DNA from: Owenia fusiformis
Lineage: Eukaryota; Annelida; Polychaeta; Sabellida; Oweniidae
Assembly: GCA_903813345.2 (NCBI GenBank)
Contig: CAIIXF020000001.1
Coordinates: forward strand, 37,913,366 to 37,977,365
Length of the DNA: 64,000 bases
Direction of reading: 5' to 3'
In this document: piece by piece, positions 38,733 to 50,900 of the stretch
How positions within the stretch are numbered: the stretch's first letter is position 1
Layout of the letters: the number at the start of each line of letters is the position of its first letter
Notes under the pieces: model-generated
The model's input: the letters and a program-made list of their open reading frames with translations, nothing else
Told to the model about the DNA's origin: nothing
The model's database searches: none
Translations under genes and position numbers: made by a program

Positions 38733-39160
38733 TCTAAAATTCGAGCTCTATCGGCGTGCAAAAACGAATACACGTTACCCCTGCATCCAAGGCAATTCTG
38801 GAATGGTGAGAAGAAACGAATAAAGACACCGATGTTTGCAAAATCTGATATTTATTGAAAACAATTTTCACGTTTCTAAATTGGATTTGGGATTGAGACA
38901 TCACTGAAATGCAACTTTGAAACAGAATAGGAAAACTGAAATAAGTCTTTATAAATCTTGTGATAGACCTATATATATTAAGATTAAAAATGACAATATT
39001 CAAAGTAGTATTTGGTGGTCATAATATATAAATCAATACTTAATCACTTTATATATTTTTATTTTCGCTTAGAATATGTTAATTTGGATTTTGCTTTTAG
39101 ACCTACCAGATCAGGCGCATGCGTACAATAGCCAGCCCTCAAGCCTGATAAGAAATCACG
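38733..39160. promoter_or_regulatory. Candidate shared promoter with NRF1-like site
   Basis: The minus-strand RS-protein start codon is at 38,732. At 39,114-39,125 lies GGCGCATGCGTA, close to the NRF1 consensus. Just downstream on the plus strand, TCACG|GTAGGTAT at 39,160 is a good donor that could end a non-coding first exon of the GTSF1-like gene, whose first coding exon is preceded by an acceptor (AATTTTAG) at about 41,927. A head-to-head promoter about 400 bases wide is inferred, not proven. Confidence 0.35.
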
Positions 39161-39749
39161 GTAGGTATTTCTCTTTTTTTACAGACAATACTCATCATTA
39201 TACTCTGAAAATACAATATGTGACTCATCATGAATGTGTCCACGTTTTCTATTAGTTCGAACGCTTAATTTCTCATAAAAATACTTCAAATTGAAAGAAC
39301 ACGCAGGCAGTCAAAATTATGTTGTACAGTTCGGGACATAAATAAATGACAGGTGGATTTGCTGAAGTGAGAATTTCCCATGTTAAAAATAAGAGAATTT
39401 TCAAGAGGCCATACATCAGTGGATGAGATTATACAAAATGTGAAATATACAAATTTTAAGGGATATGTATCTAGACAATATTGGAAATTATGGGCTTTCA
39501 GACGACCATAATTAGGAAACGGTGATCGAAAATCGACCTGTCATTTATTTTTGTCCCCAACTGTATAGGCTAAAGGCTGTATGTTACACTGGTGATCCGC
39601 TCGATTACGCTGATAACCGAAACGAACCGTTATGTACTTGTGGTGGTTCGATAAATCGGCAACTCATATAATCATTTCCTACCACCCGAATCATGGTTCA
39701 CACTACGTGAATATTGATCCTTTAGTCGCAAACCACCACGTCCTCTCTG

Positions 39750-40517
39750 CTGAACATATTTCTCCATTCCTGCACTGATTTCCCACATCGCGAACTGCAC
39801 AATTTTGTGGTTCACGATGTGGGATCTCTGTTTTTGAGTCGAGAAATATGTTTGGGAGAAAAGTATTGGTTGTTCTCAATTAGCATCAATATTCGCGTTG
39901 TGAGAACTGTGGTGGTCAGTTTTAGAAATTTTTTGAGGAAAATAATATGGGGATATAGTTATCGTATCCTACCGACCACTTAAGATTGTGGTCGTACGCC
40001 CGATTCATTGGTAAGCCTGTCTTTCTACAATGTCGGAGAATGAACTACGCATTGCACTATTAAATGACCTACCTCGATACATTCCAGAGTACTTTAGAAT
40101 TTTTTTTATGTTGTTAGATCGCCAATTGTATGGGTTTATCGGCAGAATGAATAGATTTTAGTTTTTACTTCGAAAATATGTCAGCAATTTTCAATATGTC
40201 GGAAGGGGAATTCCCCAGGGATTTCCCTTATGACTGGTTCATGCCGGGAACTGAATGGAGGAATTTGACGGTTGAAATAAGTTAAATATTACACGCAAAT
40301 ATTGCTATCAAAAATGAAAATATTTTCGTTCTGCCGATAAACCCATACAATTGGCGATCTAACAACATAAAAAGAATTCTAATATACTCTGGAATGTATC
40401 GAGGTAGGTCATTTAATAGTGCAATGCGTAGTTCATTCTCCGACATTGTAGAAAGACAGGCTTACCAATGAATCGGGCGTACGACCACAATCTAAAGGGG
40501 TCGTAGGATGCGATAAG
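39750..40517. mobile_element. Fold-back element(s) in the GTSF1-like upstream region
   Basis: From about 39,950 to 40,517 two arms of about 190 bases face each other. The left holds GTGGTCGTACGCCCGATTCA and CAATTGTATGGGTTTATCGG; the right holds their inverses. Just left of it, TCCCACATCGCGAAC (39,781) pairs with GTTCACGATGTGGGA (ending 39,824), and ACATATTTCTC with GAGAAATATGT around it, giving a second smaller fold-back. The stretch could be one composite element or two neighbours. Confidence 0.75.
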
Positions 40518-41935
40518 GGATATAGTAAAATTTTAAATGTTTGTGAGTACTTTGAATTTAAAAAATAAGCAATCAAATGACCAAATTGAATCAGTTTATG
40601 TAAAAATAGAAACATTTATATTTATCCTAACTTTTGTATATTTCAGATAGTAATGTATAATGTGCAGCAAAGCTGTGGCCTTTTGTAATTTAACATCTAT
40701 TAAGTTGTGTAATTTAGGAAGTTTCAGCCATGTTAATTTTTCCGAAAATAACATGGCAAAGTAGCAAAATATAAGAGGACACAGATATGATAGCTAAACT
40801 ACAAAACAAACTAAAATATAAGTTCGTAAAATTCATATTATAGGAAAATATTTTTTCTGTGATTTTTCTTAATATTTGATACTTGTATATTTCTATTTCA
40901 CTATTTTCCAATTTTAAGTTTCATATTTTAAAGTAATGTCAAATGTTTTCACTTGGATTAATTTGCGAGGGAATATTTTGTGTGCTCTTTGTGGTCATAG
41001 TCATTAGTCTTTGTCTAGTTCAGTGTTTTCAGTAGGTTTGTCCAAGATTGCGTCCCTGGGACGTAACAATTTTCAAAAAATGCATCTCCCCTCAAAAAAC
41101 TGCGTCCCTTGAAATAATGTTCCCGGGAATTCAAAATCACGCTTTTGCACTGGACGAAATAAAATTGATGAAATTTTGTATTGCTTTTGGAGTATTGGAT
41201 AACTATTTGTCTTATCACATGTCTTGTACTATTTCGATCAGAAATCAACTTCCGGGAAGGAAACTTCGAAAGAAAATTTTATTTCTTTTAGAAATAGAAT
41301 TTCCTTCAATTATTTAGTGGATTCTGACGAAATAAAGAGACTGAAGGTAAATGGATTCACGAAGTGATTTACGAAATTCAAATTGCGTCCCAAAAACGTA
41401 ATTATTTTTTTAATTTACGTCCACCCAATCTTGATTTACGTCCTCTCCATTGAAGGACGCAGTTAATGAAACTACAGCTAGTTATACATATATGTATAGC
41501 CCCTTCCACTGGAGGAAATGCCTTCCCATCATACTCATGGTCAATACACATCTGATTGATATTTGATTGGTCCATAGATATTTTGGTAAAAGAAAAGAAA
41601 TCTTATTGCAGTCAATCTCCCACAGTCAGTATTCCAAAGGATAATACACTGTACTTGCCTATGTGGATCCAACAATGGATTAAGATCTCTCTAAATATCT
41701 ATTGAAATTCAAGTGGTCATTTGTATTGTAGAATGTAACCAGAAATGTAAATACAGTGAATTTAATTTGGTGTCTGAGAGACCAGCTGGCTTGTATTGTT
41801 GGGCAGAGAAGGATGTCTTACTAGGCTATAAAGGATTAATTTCTCATGATCAATGTACATCCCACATCACATGTGGCATACTTCTAACCAAGTGTCATTA
41901 GACAGAGCAAACTTCTTGTAATTTTAGAAGTGAAA

Positions 41936-44900
41936 ATGTCTGTCTGGCATGTGAATCCCGACCCAGAGGAACTGGTGCCATGCCCATACCAGAATAGCCA
42001 CATGGTGAGGCAGAAGAGGTTCCCCTATCATCTCATGAAATGCAGAAAGGTATATCTTCATTCTAATAATACTCATCAAAACTTCTTTCTTGTAATAGAA
42101 GGAAGGAAATGAAGAAACGTGTGGCTTACCACAGTGGGATGTAATGACCATGTTATTTGTCTCTGTTACTTTTTATATTTTTTGTGGATAAGAAACAATT
42201 GATTTTGTCAGGGAATTGCATATTTGAATTAGGTAAAGTCAGGGAATTTTGATATGGAAATGCTCTGGCAACTCTATCTTTAATTTTGAAAATTCTGATT
42301 TTCTAACAATCAACAACACCCTATGCAGACAGAGCCTGTGGGAAATATTGGGTGCGGAGCAAATGAGCGGAGGGTGCGGAGCTAACGGTTATTTTTGAAT
42401 TTAAATTTGGGATATTTCTGAAACTAAGCCGTTTTGGGACTTCAAATATACCAAGATATGTGTATTTGACACCAAATATCAATACAATTGTGAAAATAGT
42501 AGCGCAATTCATTCTATAGTGACGCAGTGTGCCTTAAACCTTTCCCAGACCTATATATTCTGAAATTATCCTTTTAATACTGAGTCCCCAGCATTCATAA
42601 AAAATGGTGTTCAAGGTGCACTATCTATACAAATTATTTTTGCATCTTGGAAGCCAGGCAGTATCTGTGTGATTTTATAAAAGTTCGGAAATTTTTTCAG
42701 ATATGAGCCCCCTCTAAATATTGGGTGCGGAGCAGCTCCATAAACGTGGATCTTGAACACCATTTTTTATGAATGCTGGGGACGCAGTATTAAAAGGATA
42801 GTCTCAAAATATATAGGTCTGGGAAATGTTTAAGGCATACTGCGTCGCTATAAAATGAATTGCACTACTATTTTCACAATTTTATTGATATTTGGTGTCA
42901 AATACACATATCTTGGTATATTTGAAGTCCCAAAACGGCTTAGTTTCAGAAATATCCCAATTTTAAATTCAAAAATGACCGTTAGCTCCGCACCCTCCGC
43001 TCATTTGCGCCGCACCCAATATTTCCCACAGGCTCTGTCTGCATAGGGTGAACAATGTCATAAAAAAATATATTGACTCTTTGAAGATGGTAAAAAACAG
43101 ATTTTAGTATTGTTTATTTATTTTCTAGCAATACACAGGCAATGACTTTGCTACATGTCCCTTCAATGCCAGACATGAGATGCCAAGACCAGAGCTTAGG
43201 TACCATGTCATCAATTGCCCAGATAAAGCAGTCCTTGAGCAAGAGATCCTCTATAGTAAGTGATTATACTGCAAACAGATTACTATTTTAAGTACAACAG
43301 AAAAGGTAAATCAAATGTTAGATTGAAAAATGGTTGCATTACAACAATATTCTGATCTCCTGTGTCAAAAGGCTCTGATTTCAGATACAGATTTTTTACC
43401 TCCCAGTTCTTTCCCATTGATCTATACATTGCAGGGGCATCAGAAGGATTTGCCTAGGGAGGGGGCAATTTTTGTAATACTGGTTAATGGCCATGTTTTT
43501 GTCTATCACGTATTAGTCTATTGAGTTTTCCATTCCTAATTTTTGCAGTATATTGAATTTAATCCATTATTCCTTCATATCAGTCATATCAACAAAACCA
43601 GTCAGCTATGAATCAAAAATGTCATGTAGAACACTATTTCACATAAATGGTTTGGAGTTTGTATTTGAATAACAAAGTTAATTTGTTGGGGTTTTTTTCA
43701 TGCAGAAAAATGGAATGTGCATAAACTTAACGTTGTTCTGTATGACTATGTTGTTGTCATTTCAGACCAGAGCAAGAATGAAGAGGGTACCTACTTCAAG
43801 GGCAATACTGCCGTACCTTCATACTTCCCTGACTGGCAACCCCCAGCCTCCTCTGAGGATTGGGACAGTGGTAAGTAAAATGTTAAGATTGGTTACTTGG
43901 GTTTTTGGCTAATATGAATTACATCAAATTCCCTCCGGAGAATTATGTAATTTCCAGTGATTTCACCTGGATATTTTTGTCTAAATATGTTAATATTTCA
44001 TCCTTTTGATGGGGTTTACAAAGATCCTTCCTTCAAATGGAGTGGCATATAACATTAGAATTTTCAACAGTTTCTTTGCACTAAGATAGTCCACTGACTA
44101 TTTACTATCATTTGTAATAAATAGATTATGTTATGTTATAGTTTTTTATTGCAGATATTAATTTGTTAGAATGTTGTTATGATTTTTTGTTTTATTTTAA
44201 GTTAAAACAACTCCCTAGCCTATAATGTTATTTGTTTTATTATCCCATCGAATGAAGTTCGGAGGGATATAGGGAACGCCTCCGTCCGTCCGTACGTACG
44301 TCGTACGGACGTCCGTCCGTCTGTCCGGGCAATAACTCAAATACCGTTGGCCCGATTTTGTTCATATTTTGTACACATATACCCTATGGGGGTAGAAGTT
44401 CTGCTCGAAAGCCGATTTTCAAAATGGCCGCTCATTTCAAAATGGCGGCCGTTTTAGTGCCGAATTTACAGTAATTTAGGTGCAATATGTAAAACTGTAA
44501 TAGCAATATGTTTTAGATGTAAAAAAATTATATAGGACATTAATAAAGCTAGAAATGTAGATATTAAAGAAGCACATGGCAGCCATCTTGAAAAATGGTG
44601 GTCTTTACTCGTTATTTTACGATTTTTGCTGTAACTCCAAAAGTAGTGGAGCGATTTTGTTCATATTTGGTATGTGAATACTATAAACATTGCACACTGT
44701 CTAAAGACAATTTTAGTAGAAGGCGGCCATTTTTCAAAATGGCCGCCATTTTAACGTATTTTACTATAACTTGAAAAGTAGTGGAGCGATTTTGTTCATA
44801 TTTGGTATCTGAATACTATAAGCATGACACACTGTCCTATGACACTTTTGGTAGAAGGTGGCCATTTTGGAAAAGATTTTGAAAAATGGCCGCCATTTTA

Positions 44901-47900
44901 ACGTATTTTACTAATCGCTTCGAAAGTAGTGAAGCGATTTTGTTCATATTTGGTATGTGAATACTATAAGCATGGCACATGGTCTAATGACACGTTTGGT
45001 AGAAGGCAGCCATTTTTGCTATATCCTTTGTTTGTAAAAATGCCATCCATGGCTGTTCGATGGGATTCGCTACGCTTTGGCGTTGCCGTTGTTCTGGTTT
45101 CAAGTTAAAACAGCTCCCTAGCCTATAATGTTATGACAATTAAATTAAATATTTTCTGTTATTGAAAACCAATGTTGTTTTGTTTCAGAGACGCCATCTG
45201 TTGTGAGGATTGGAGTTGACCCAAAACAAATTAATCCAAATGGACTAATGTTTAAAGACACTTCAGGGTAAGTATGATATAAAAAATTTACTAAAAATAT
45301 TTTCTTGATTCATGAAAACTGTGAAAACAATTTAGGCTCCGAGTGACAGTAGCTTTTTGTCAAAATACTTTGTAATGAAAGATTTTTGAGGTGTTACACA
45401 ATACAGGCACCTTAGTTACGGAGCTTTTTGTCAGAATTTGAATCATTTCAAAATAGTTAAGTAAAATATTTTGTTACTCTGATACTGAGGTGCAGTATGT
45501 TGCCATTTGCTGGGCAGGTAGAAATAGAAGTACAAAATGAATTGATACACTTTTACAGTTATAGTTATTATAAAAGTGATCGCCACAATCATGAACATTG
45601 AATTTTCTCAGGTTTAGAATCAATGCACTTTCCAGTTGCAGTCACCAGTACAAAATCATGAATGACTTTTACACATCATCATTTTAGATATACAATCGAC
45701 CAGTAGATTAATAAAAAGAAAACCTAGTACATATAATGATAGAAATATCATACAATTCTCTTTGTGATTGCCATGAAAAGATATAGAATCAAGCATTGCA
45801 ACCATCCTCTGTCCACTGGGCTTCAAAGTATGTCACCATTGTTATAGTGGGAAGTGTCCAACATTTTTGCGTACAGTGTTAAGCATTTGGCTGTCAGTGG
45901 TTAGTGTTAGGTGTCTGTAAAAATAGCAGGTGCATGTTAATACCCAGACATAGAAGCCATTGATGAAATACCAAGTTTTCTGGTAACGGTATCACGCGGT
46001 AGTATCTCTTCGGGACGTATCGAAACCACTCCGTCCCGAAAAAACCGTTAATTTGAATTTAAAACCTACCCCAGTGTTTGAAAATCAAGGATTGTGAGTC
46101 TCACACTTCACCGTTTTTCTTCAAACTTGTTCCGTACAAAGCTTCACAGAAATACCTTTCAGTCGATACATTGTTTTCGTGTACAATGTACCTCGTTTTA
46201 GCGGCGTTTTGGTCCCCAGCTGCGAGATAATGCAAATTTTCATAACTTTCAACTGTAAGTCAAGTTATCTCGCCAGTCTTTTACCCATTCTCGCCCATAA
46301 TTTCAGAATGGACTCCCATTACAACCTTCCATCGCTACGTCTTGATTTTTGGGCATCAAACGCAGCAGTTTCTAAATCATCCACACATTTCTTCAAATTT
46401 GACCAATACGTCCCGTCATCTTCCACTACGCCCCGCCGAGTCTATCACTATACACGTAGAGTTGCATTCTAAAACAATTTGTCCATCGATGTGTCCGTTT
46501 GTAGGTTGCCATTGTCGATTCTAAATACCAATCGGATTGTGTTTTAAGATTTACCCATTCTTGTCCATTTTCAATATACCTATAATAGGGTGGTCCAAAA
46601 TCTCCCTAAAATTTAGATTTCCCGATATTGCAATATAAAGATTTTAATTACTGAACAATTGAAAATATTTTTAAGAAACGTTTAAAGTGCCCTATCCTTG
46701 AAAAAATGTTAAAATGCGAAAGGATGGGTGATGTCAATTATATTATTTTCAACATAACGTTAGAAACCTGTATCATTTTATATGGTACACGTTTCATAAT
46801 GTAATCCAATGGAATCATACAGAAGAAAGGTTGACACACAACAGTTAAAACCTTTATATTACATTATCAGACCAAGTCAGTAGAGTTGTTTATATACCAA
46901 TTAGTGTTGTATGATGATGCATTCTTTATATGAATCTTGAAACGTTTTTGTGCCAATATTGCTCAATTTTGATAACATCTCCGTTATTTTGAAATTAAGC
47001 GTGGTACCGGTGTAAAAGCGTAGGTGGTCCTATCAAATTATGGTCCTAGTCTCTATTGATTTATATGGTGACCTGATTACAATTATTTTCCTTATTATTT
47101 ATACACAATCAGGGCCAGAAAGGGCCGTTAGGAAAGGGGACCATAATCCCCAGGGGACCATAATTTCTTTCACACCGGCTTTGTTAGTACTTTGCCTTGG
47201 ATGTCATACAGTACATTTACACTGTGGCATGATGATGAACTTAGAAAATATGTAAAGTCATGACAAAATGTTCTTTGTGATATAATATTGTATAGTATCA
47301 TTCTGATACGTATTACATGTTTATGTTTAGTGCATAAAATTCATAGCCAGATTAATAATTCGGAGAGAATACGCTGGACGATAGAATATTAAAAACTATA
47401 AAAACATTCTTCATAGAATTAAGCAAATAGTGTTATTATCATTTAAGTAGTAACTGCATATGTTTAAAACCACTCTGTTTAAATACAGGTAAATAAATAA
47501 ATATGATGCAATGAAAATTGAAGCTTTCTGTCGAGAGCAATAGTCATCACAATAGTATAGCGTTTTTTCTTTTACATGTTACTTTTTGTACATCATTGAT
47601 TGATCCGCTCTAATCTGCCCTCGGCCGATAATTTATAAATTATTTATGTTGAACATTAGCAAAACAAGACACAATTAGCAAACCAGACACTTGGTTTCCT
47701 CACAAAATCAAATACAGGACAATTACATATAATTAAAGTTAAAAAGCAACATCTTCACAAACATTTAAATTATGAATTTCATGCAATCAGTTATAGTTAT
47801 ACTCCGTATGTATGCTAAACTTAAGACTGGTGTTTAGAATCGACCAAGGCAAACCTATGTAAAATTACACAACGATGAACAAAATGTTTTTGAATACAAC

Positions 47901-50900
47901 TCCACGTTTGTAGTCATAGACTCGGCGGGGCGTAGTGGAAGGTGACGGGACGTATTAGTCAAATTTTAAGAGATGTGTGGATGATTTAATAACTGCTGCG
48001 TTTGATGCCCAAAAATCAAGACGTAGCGATGGAAGGTTGTAAGGGGAGTCCATTCTGAAATTATGAGCGAGAATGGGTAAAAGACTGGCGAGATAACTTG
48101 ACTTACAGTTGAAAGTTATGAAAATTTGCTTTATCTCGCAGCTGGGGACAAAAACGCCGCTAAAACGAGGTACTTTGTACACAAAAACAATGTATCGACT
48201 GAAAGGTATTTCTGTGAAGCTTTGTACGGAACAAGTTTGAAGAAAAACGGTGAAGTGTGAGACTCACAATCCTTGATTTTCAAACACTGGGGTAGGTTTT
48301 AAATTCAAATTAACGGTTTTTCGGGACGGAGTGGTTTCGATACGTCCCGAAGAGATACTACCGCGTGGGTATTATTGATAGCTAATTGCTGCCTATATTT
48401 ATAGAATGACTCCAGCGCAAAAGAAGAACTTCAAGAGAATCCTTGCCAAGAGAGCAGAAAGAACAGCAAATGGGCTGTAAGTATATGGGTTTAATGTGTT
48501 AATTAAAGTACTGTATATTGCATAGTACATGTTGTGGGCCTATTCCAAGAGAAGGGTAGTTGGGTACTTTCATATTTAGGAAAGAGAATAACATTATTGA
48601 AGGTCATGTTATGTGAATGTGACTACAAATCATTCTATCAGTGTGGTTACAAATCATTCTACCAGTGTGGTTACAAATCATTATGTATCTGTTGGATAAT
48701 GCATTTATTAAACCAAGCTATCAGAGGATGATCAAAGACTGACCAATTTCAAACATCTGTTACTATATCCATCATTTTTTTGCAACCAAGAAGCCATATT
48801 ACCTTATTAAATCCTGCATTTTCTGGCCCACTGATGAGCCCCTCCAATGCTTGTTTCAGACCCACAGATGACTTAGATGAAGATCTCATGAATGTAGGTT
48901 CATGTGAGGAGAATGTTCCTCCAGGTTTGCCACCCAAAGAGGAACCTGCTACTAAGGAACAGCAGTTGAGACTCCCCAAACAAGCCCCTCAGGTGCTTAC
49001 CATGCAGCAGAGGCAGCAAAAACAGCAAGCCACTCAACAGCCAGCAGCTCCACCATCTGTATTTGCTTACTCTCTAGGTAAGCATGTATCCAAACTTCTC
49101 TCCTGCATTGAGGTGCTCCACTCAAAAGTTATGCAAGCGTGTAAATTTTGAAGATTATAAATTACGGGTTAAAATGAATTCTAAAGATGTTAAAAACAAA
49201 TGATATTTAGATAATAGCCATGGCATAGATAGCTTGTTTTTATACAACAACTGGTGACATATTTTTACAGTCACCAACTTTTTTGTGGACGGTATTTGGC
49301 AGTTGGTGTTCGCCATTCAGCAGTTGGCATTTGTAACAAATGGCGGGTGGTGACATTTTCCATATAAATTCCTTGTTATTTGGTTTGGTCTCATCAAAAT
49401 GAATCACACATCTTAACTCCAAATTGATGTGTTTTTTAGGAATGGCTGGTATTGGACGTGGCATGAACAGAGCTTTGATGCAACAGGCACCAGGAGGGCT
49501 TCAGATGAATGGTGCTCCTGGGACAACACAGAATCTTAGCACACCAGTTGCCTTACAGAATGGAACTGTACCACCTGCTCAACAAAATGGCCTACGTTAT
49601 CCAGAAGTTGGAGCTCAACCCCCTGGCTCCTACCCTACTTCAGAAGTGGGATCTCAGAATGGAGGTATGTAGTAAATACGAAATGTTTGCCTGTTTTTCA
49701 AAAATATTGTGAATAATGATAAAGAGAAATTAACCCCCTACAGATGAAAATGTTTGAGATTAATTTTTGAAATCATCTTTTTAATAACGTAATTAATGAA
49801 TATTTAATTAGATTATATAGTAGGTTGAGTTGAGATATTAATTTAAATGTCTTACTTCAGAGCGCAAATCTCGTATGGCTGCCAACATATTTCCATCTGG
49901 CCCAGCAAAAAGTGGTACAGGAGCGCCACCTGGAATCGCCCCTAGAAATGTCACTGCAGCACCCATACCACAAGCCCAGACACAGAAGCCAATGATGAAT
50001 GGTGTTCAGGGAACCTCAACATCAGATGTCAATGCTGCCTCTATGCTTGCATCGCTCTCCAGGGGCAGAGGAATTGGGCGTGGTGCGGTGATGAAACAAC
50101 CTGGGGCTCCAGTATTCTCTATGGGGCGTGGGATGGGTGCCAACCCAACACCAAGCTTTGTGGTTCCAAAGACAGAGGTACCCGCTGAAACTTCTGCACA
50201 GAAAACTATGAAAAAATTGCAGAAAAAGCTGCGAGAGGTGAGTTTGTCCAAAAATTTATGTTCCTGAAAAAATTCCTTATCATGATTATAATCAATACTG
50301 TCAAGTCTCGTATTGTCATACCATGTTCTATGTAAATACCATGATTAGACAATACCAAATAAGTGGAGCATAATATATTCTCTTTAGTCATCATAGTCAA
50401 TGTGCCATTAAAAGTCATCTAGATTGCTCTCTATATAGTGAAGCACAGGGTCCCTCCAATATGGGAGTCACTTCTGTTGTAGTAACATGAGTAGTTTTCT
50501 GAGGTTATGGGTGAAATTGCTACCACCAAGAAGTCGTGGGATGTTGTTTGAACCTGTTCTTGTTGTAATTGGCATTCACAGTTAAGCAGTTATCACTCAA
50601 CTTTCCATGACTGTTACTCCTTTGTAGTCATCTGCAATAATTTACATGGTGTTGCATTTTGTCATGTTAATGCCTTGTATAATAATCCAGTGTGCAAAAG
50701 GCTATTATGATAATTAAATAATATTTTTTCTTAATAAATATCTCCAGATTGATAACTTGCTGGAGCGAGAGAGAGATGGAGAAAAGCTGAACCCAGAGGA
50801 GGTATAGTAGCATATTGTTATTATGTATTGTTGACTTACTGTTATAGTCTCTAACTTTATTTGTGGATGATGTTTGTCAGTTGGCATCTGTAACAAATGG

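Noticed and set aside
42321-43046. Two near-identical 63-residue frames on opposite strands
   Set aside because: They are the two arms of one fold-back element read in the same sense.
46179-48182. Matching ORFs (MYNVPRFSG / MYKVPRFSG) on opposite strands
   Set aside because: Both lie in the inverted arms of the 2.4 kb element; duplication, not selection, explains the match.
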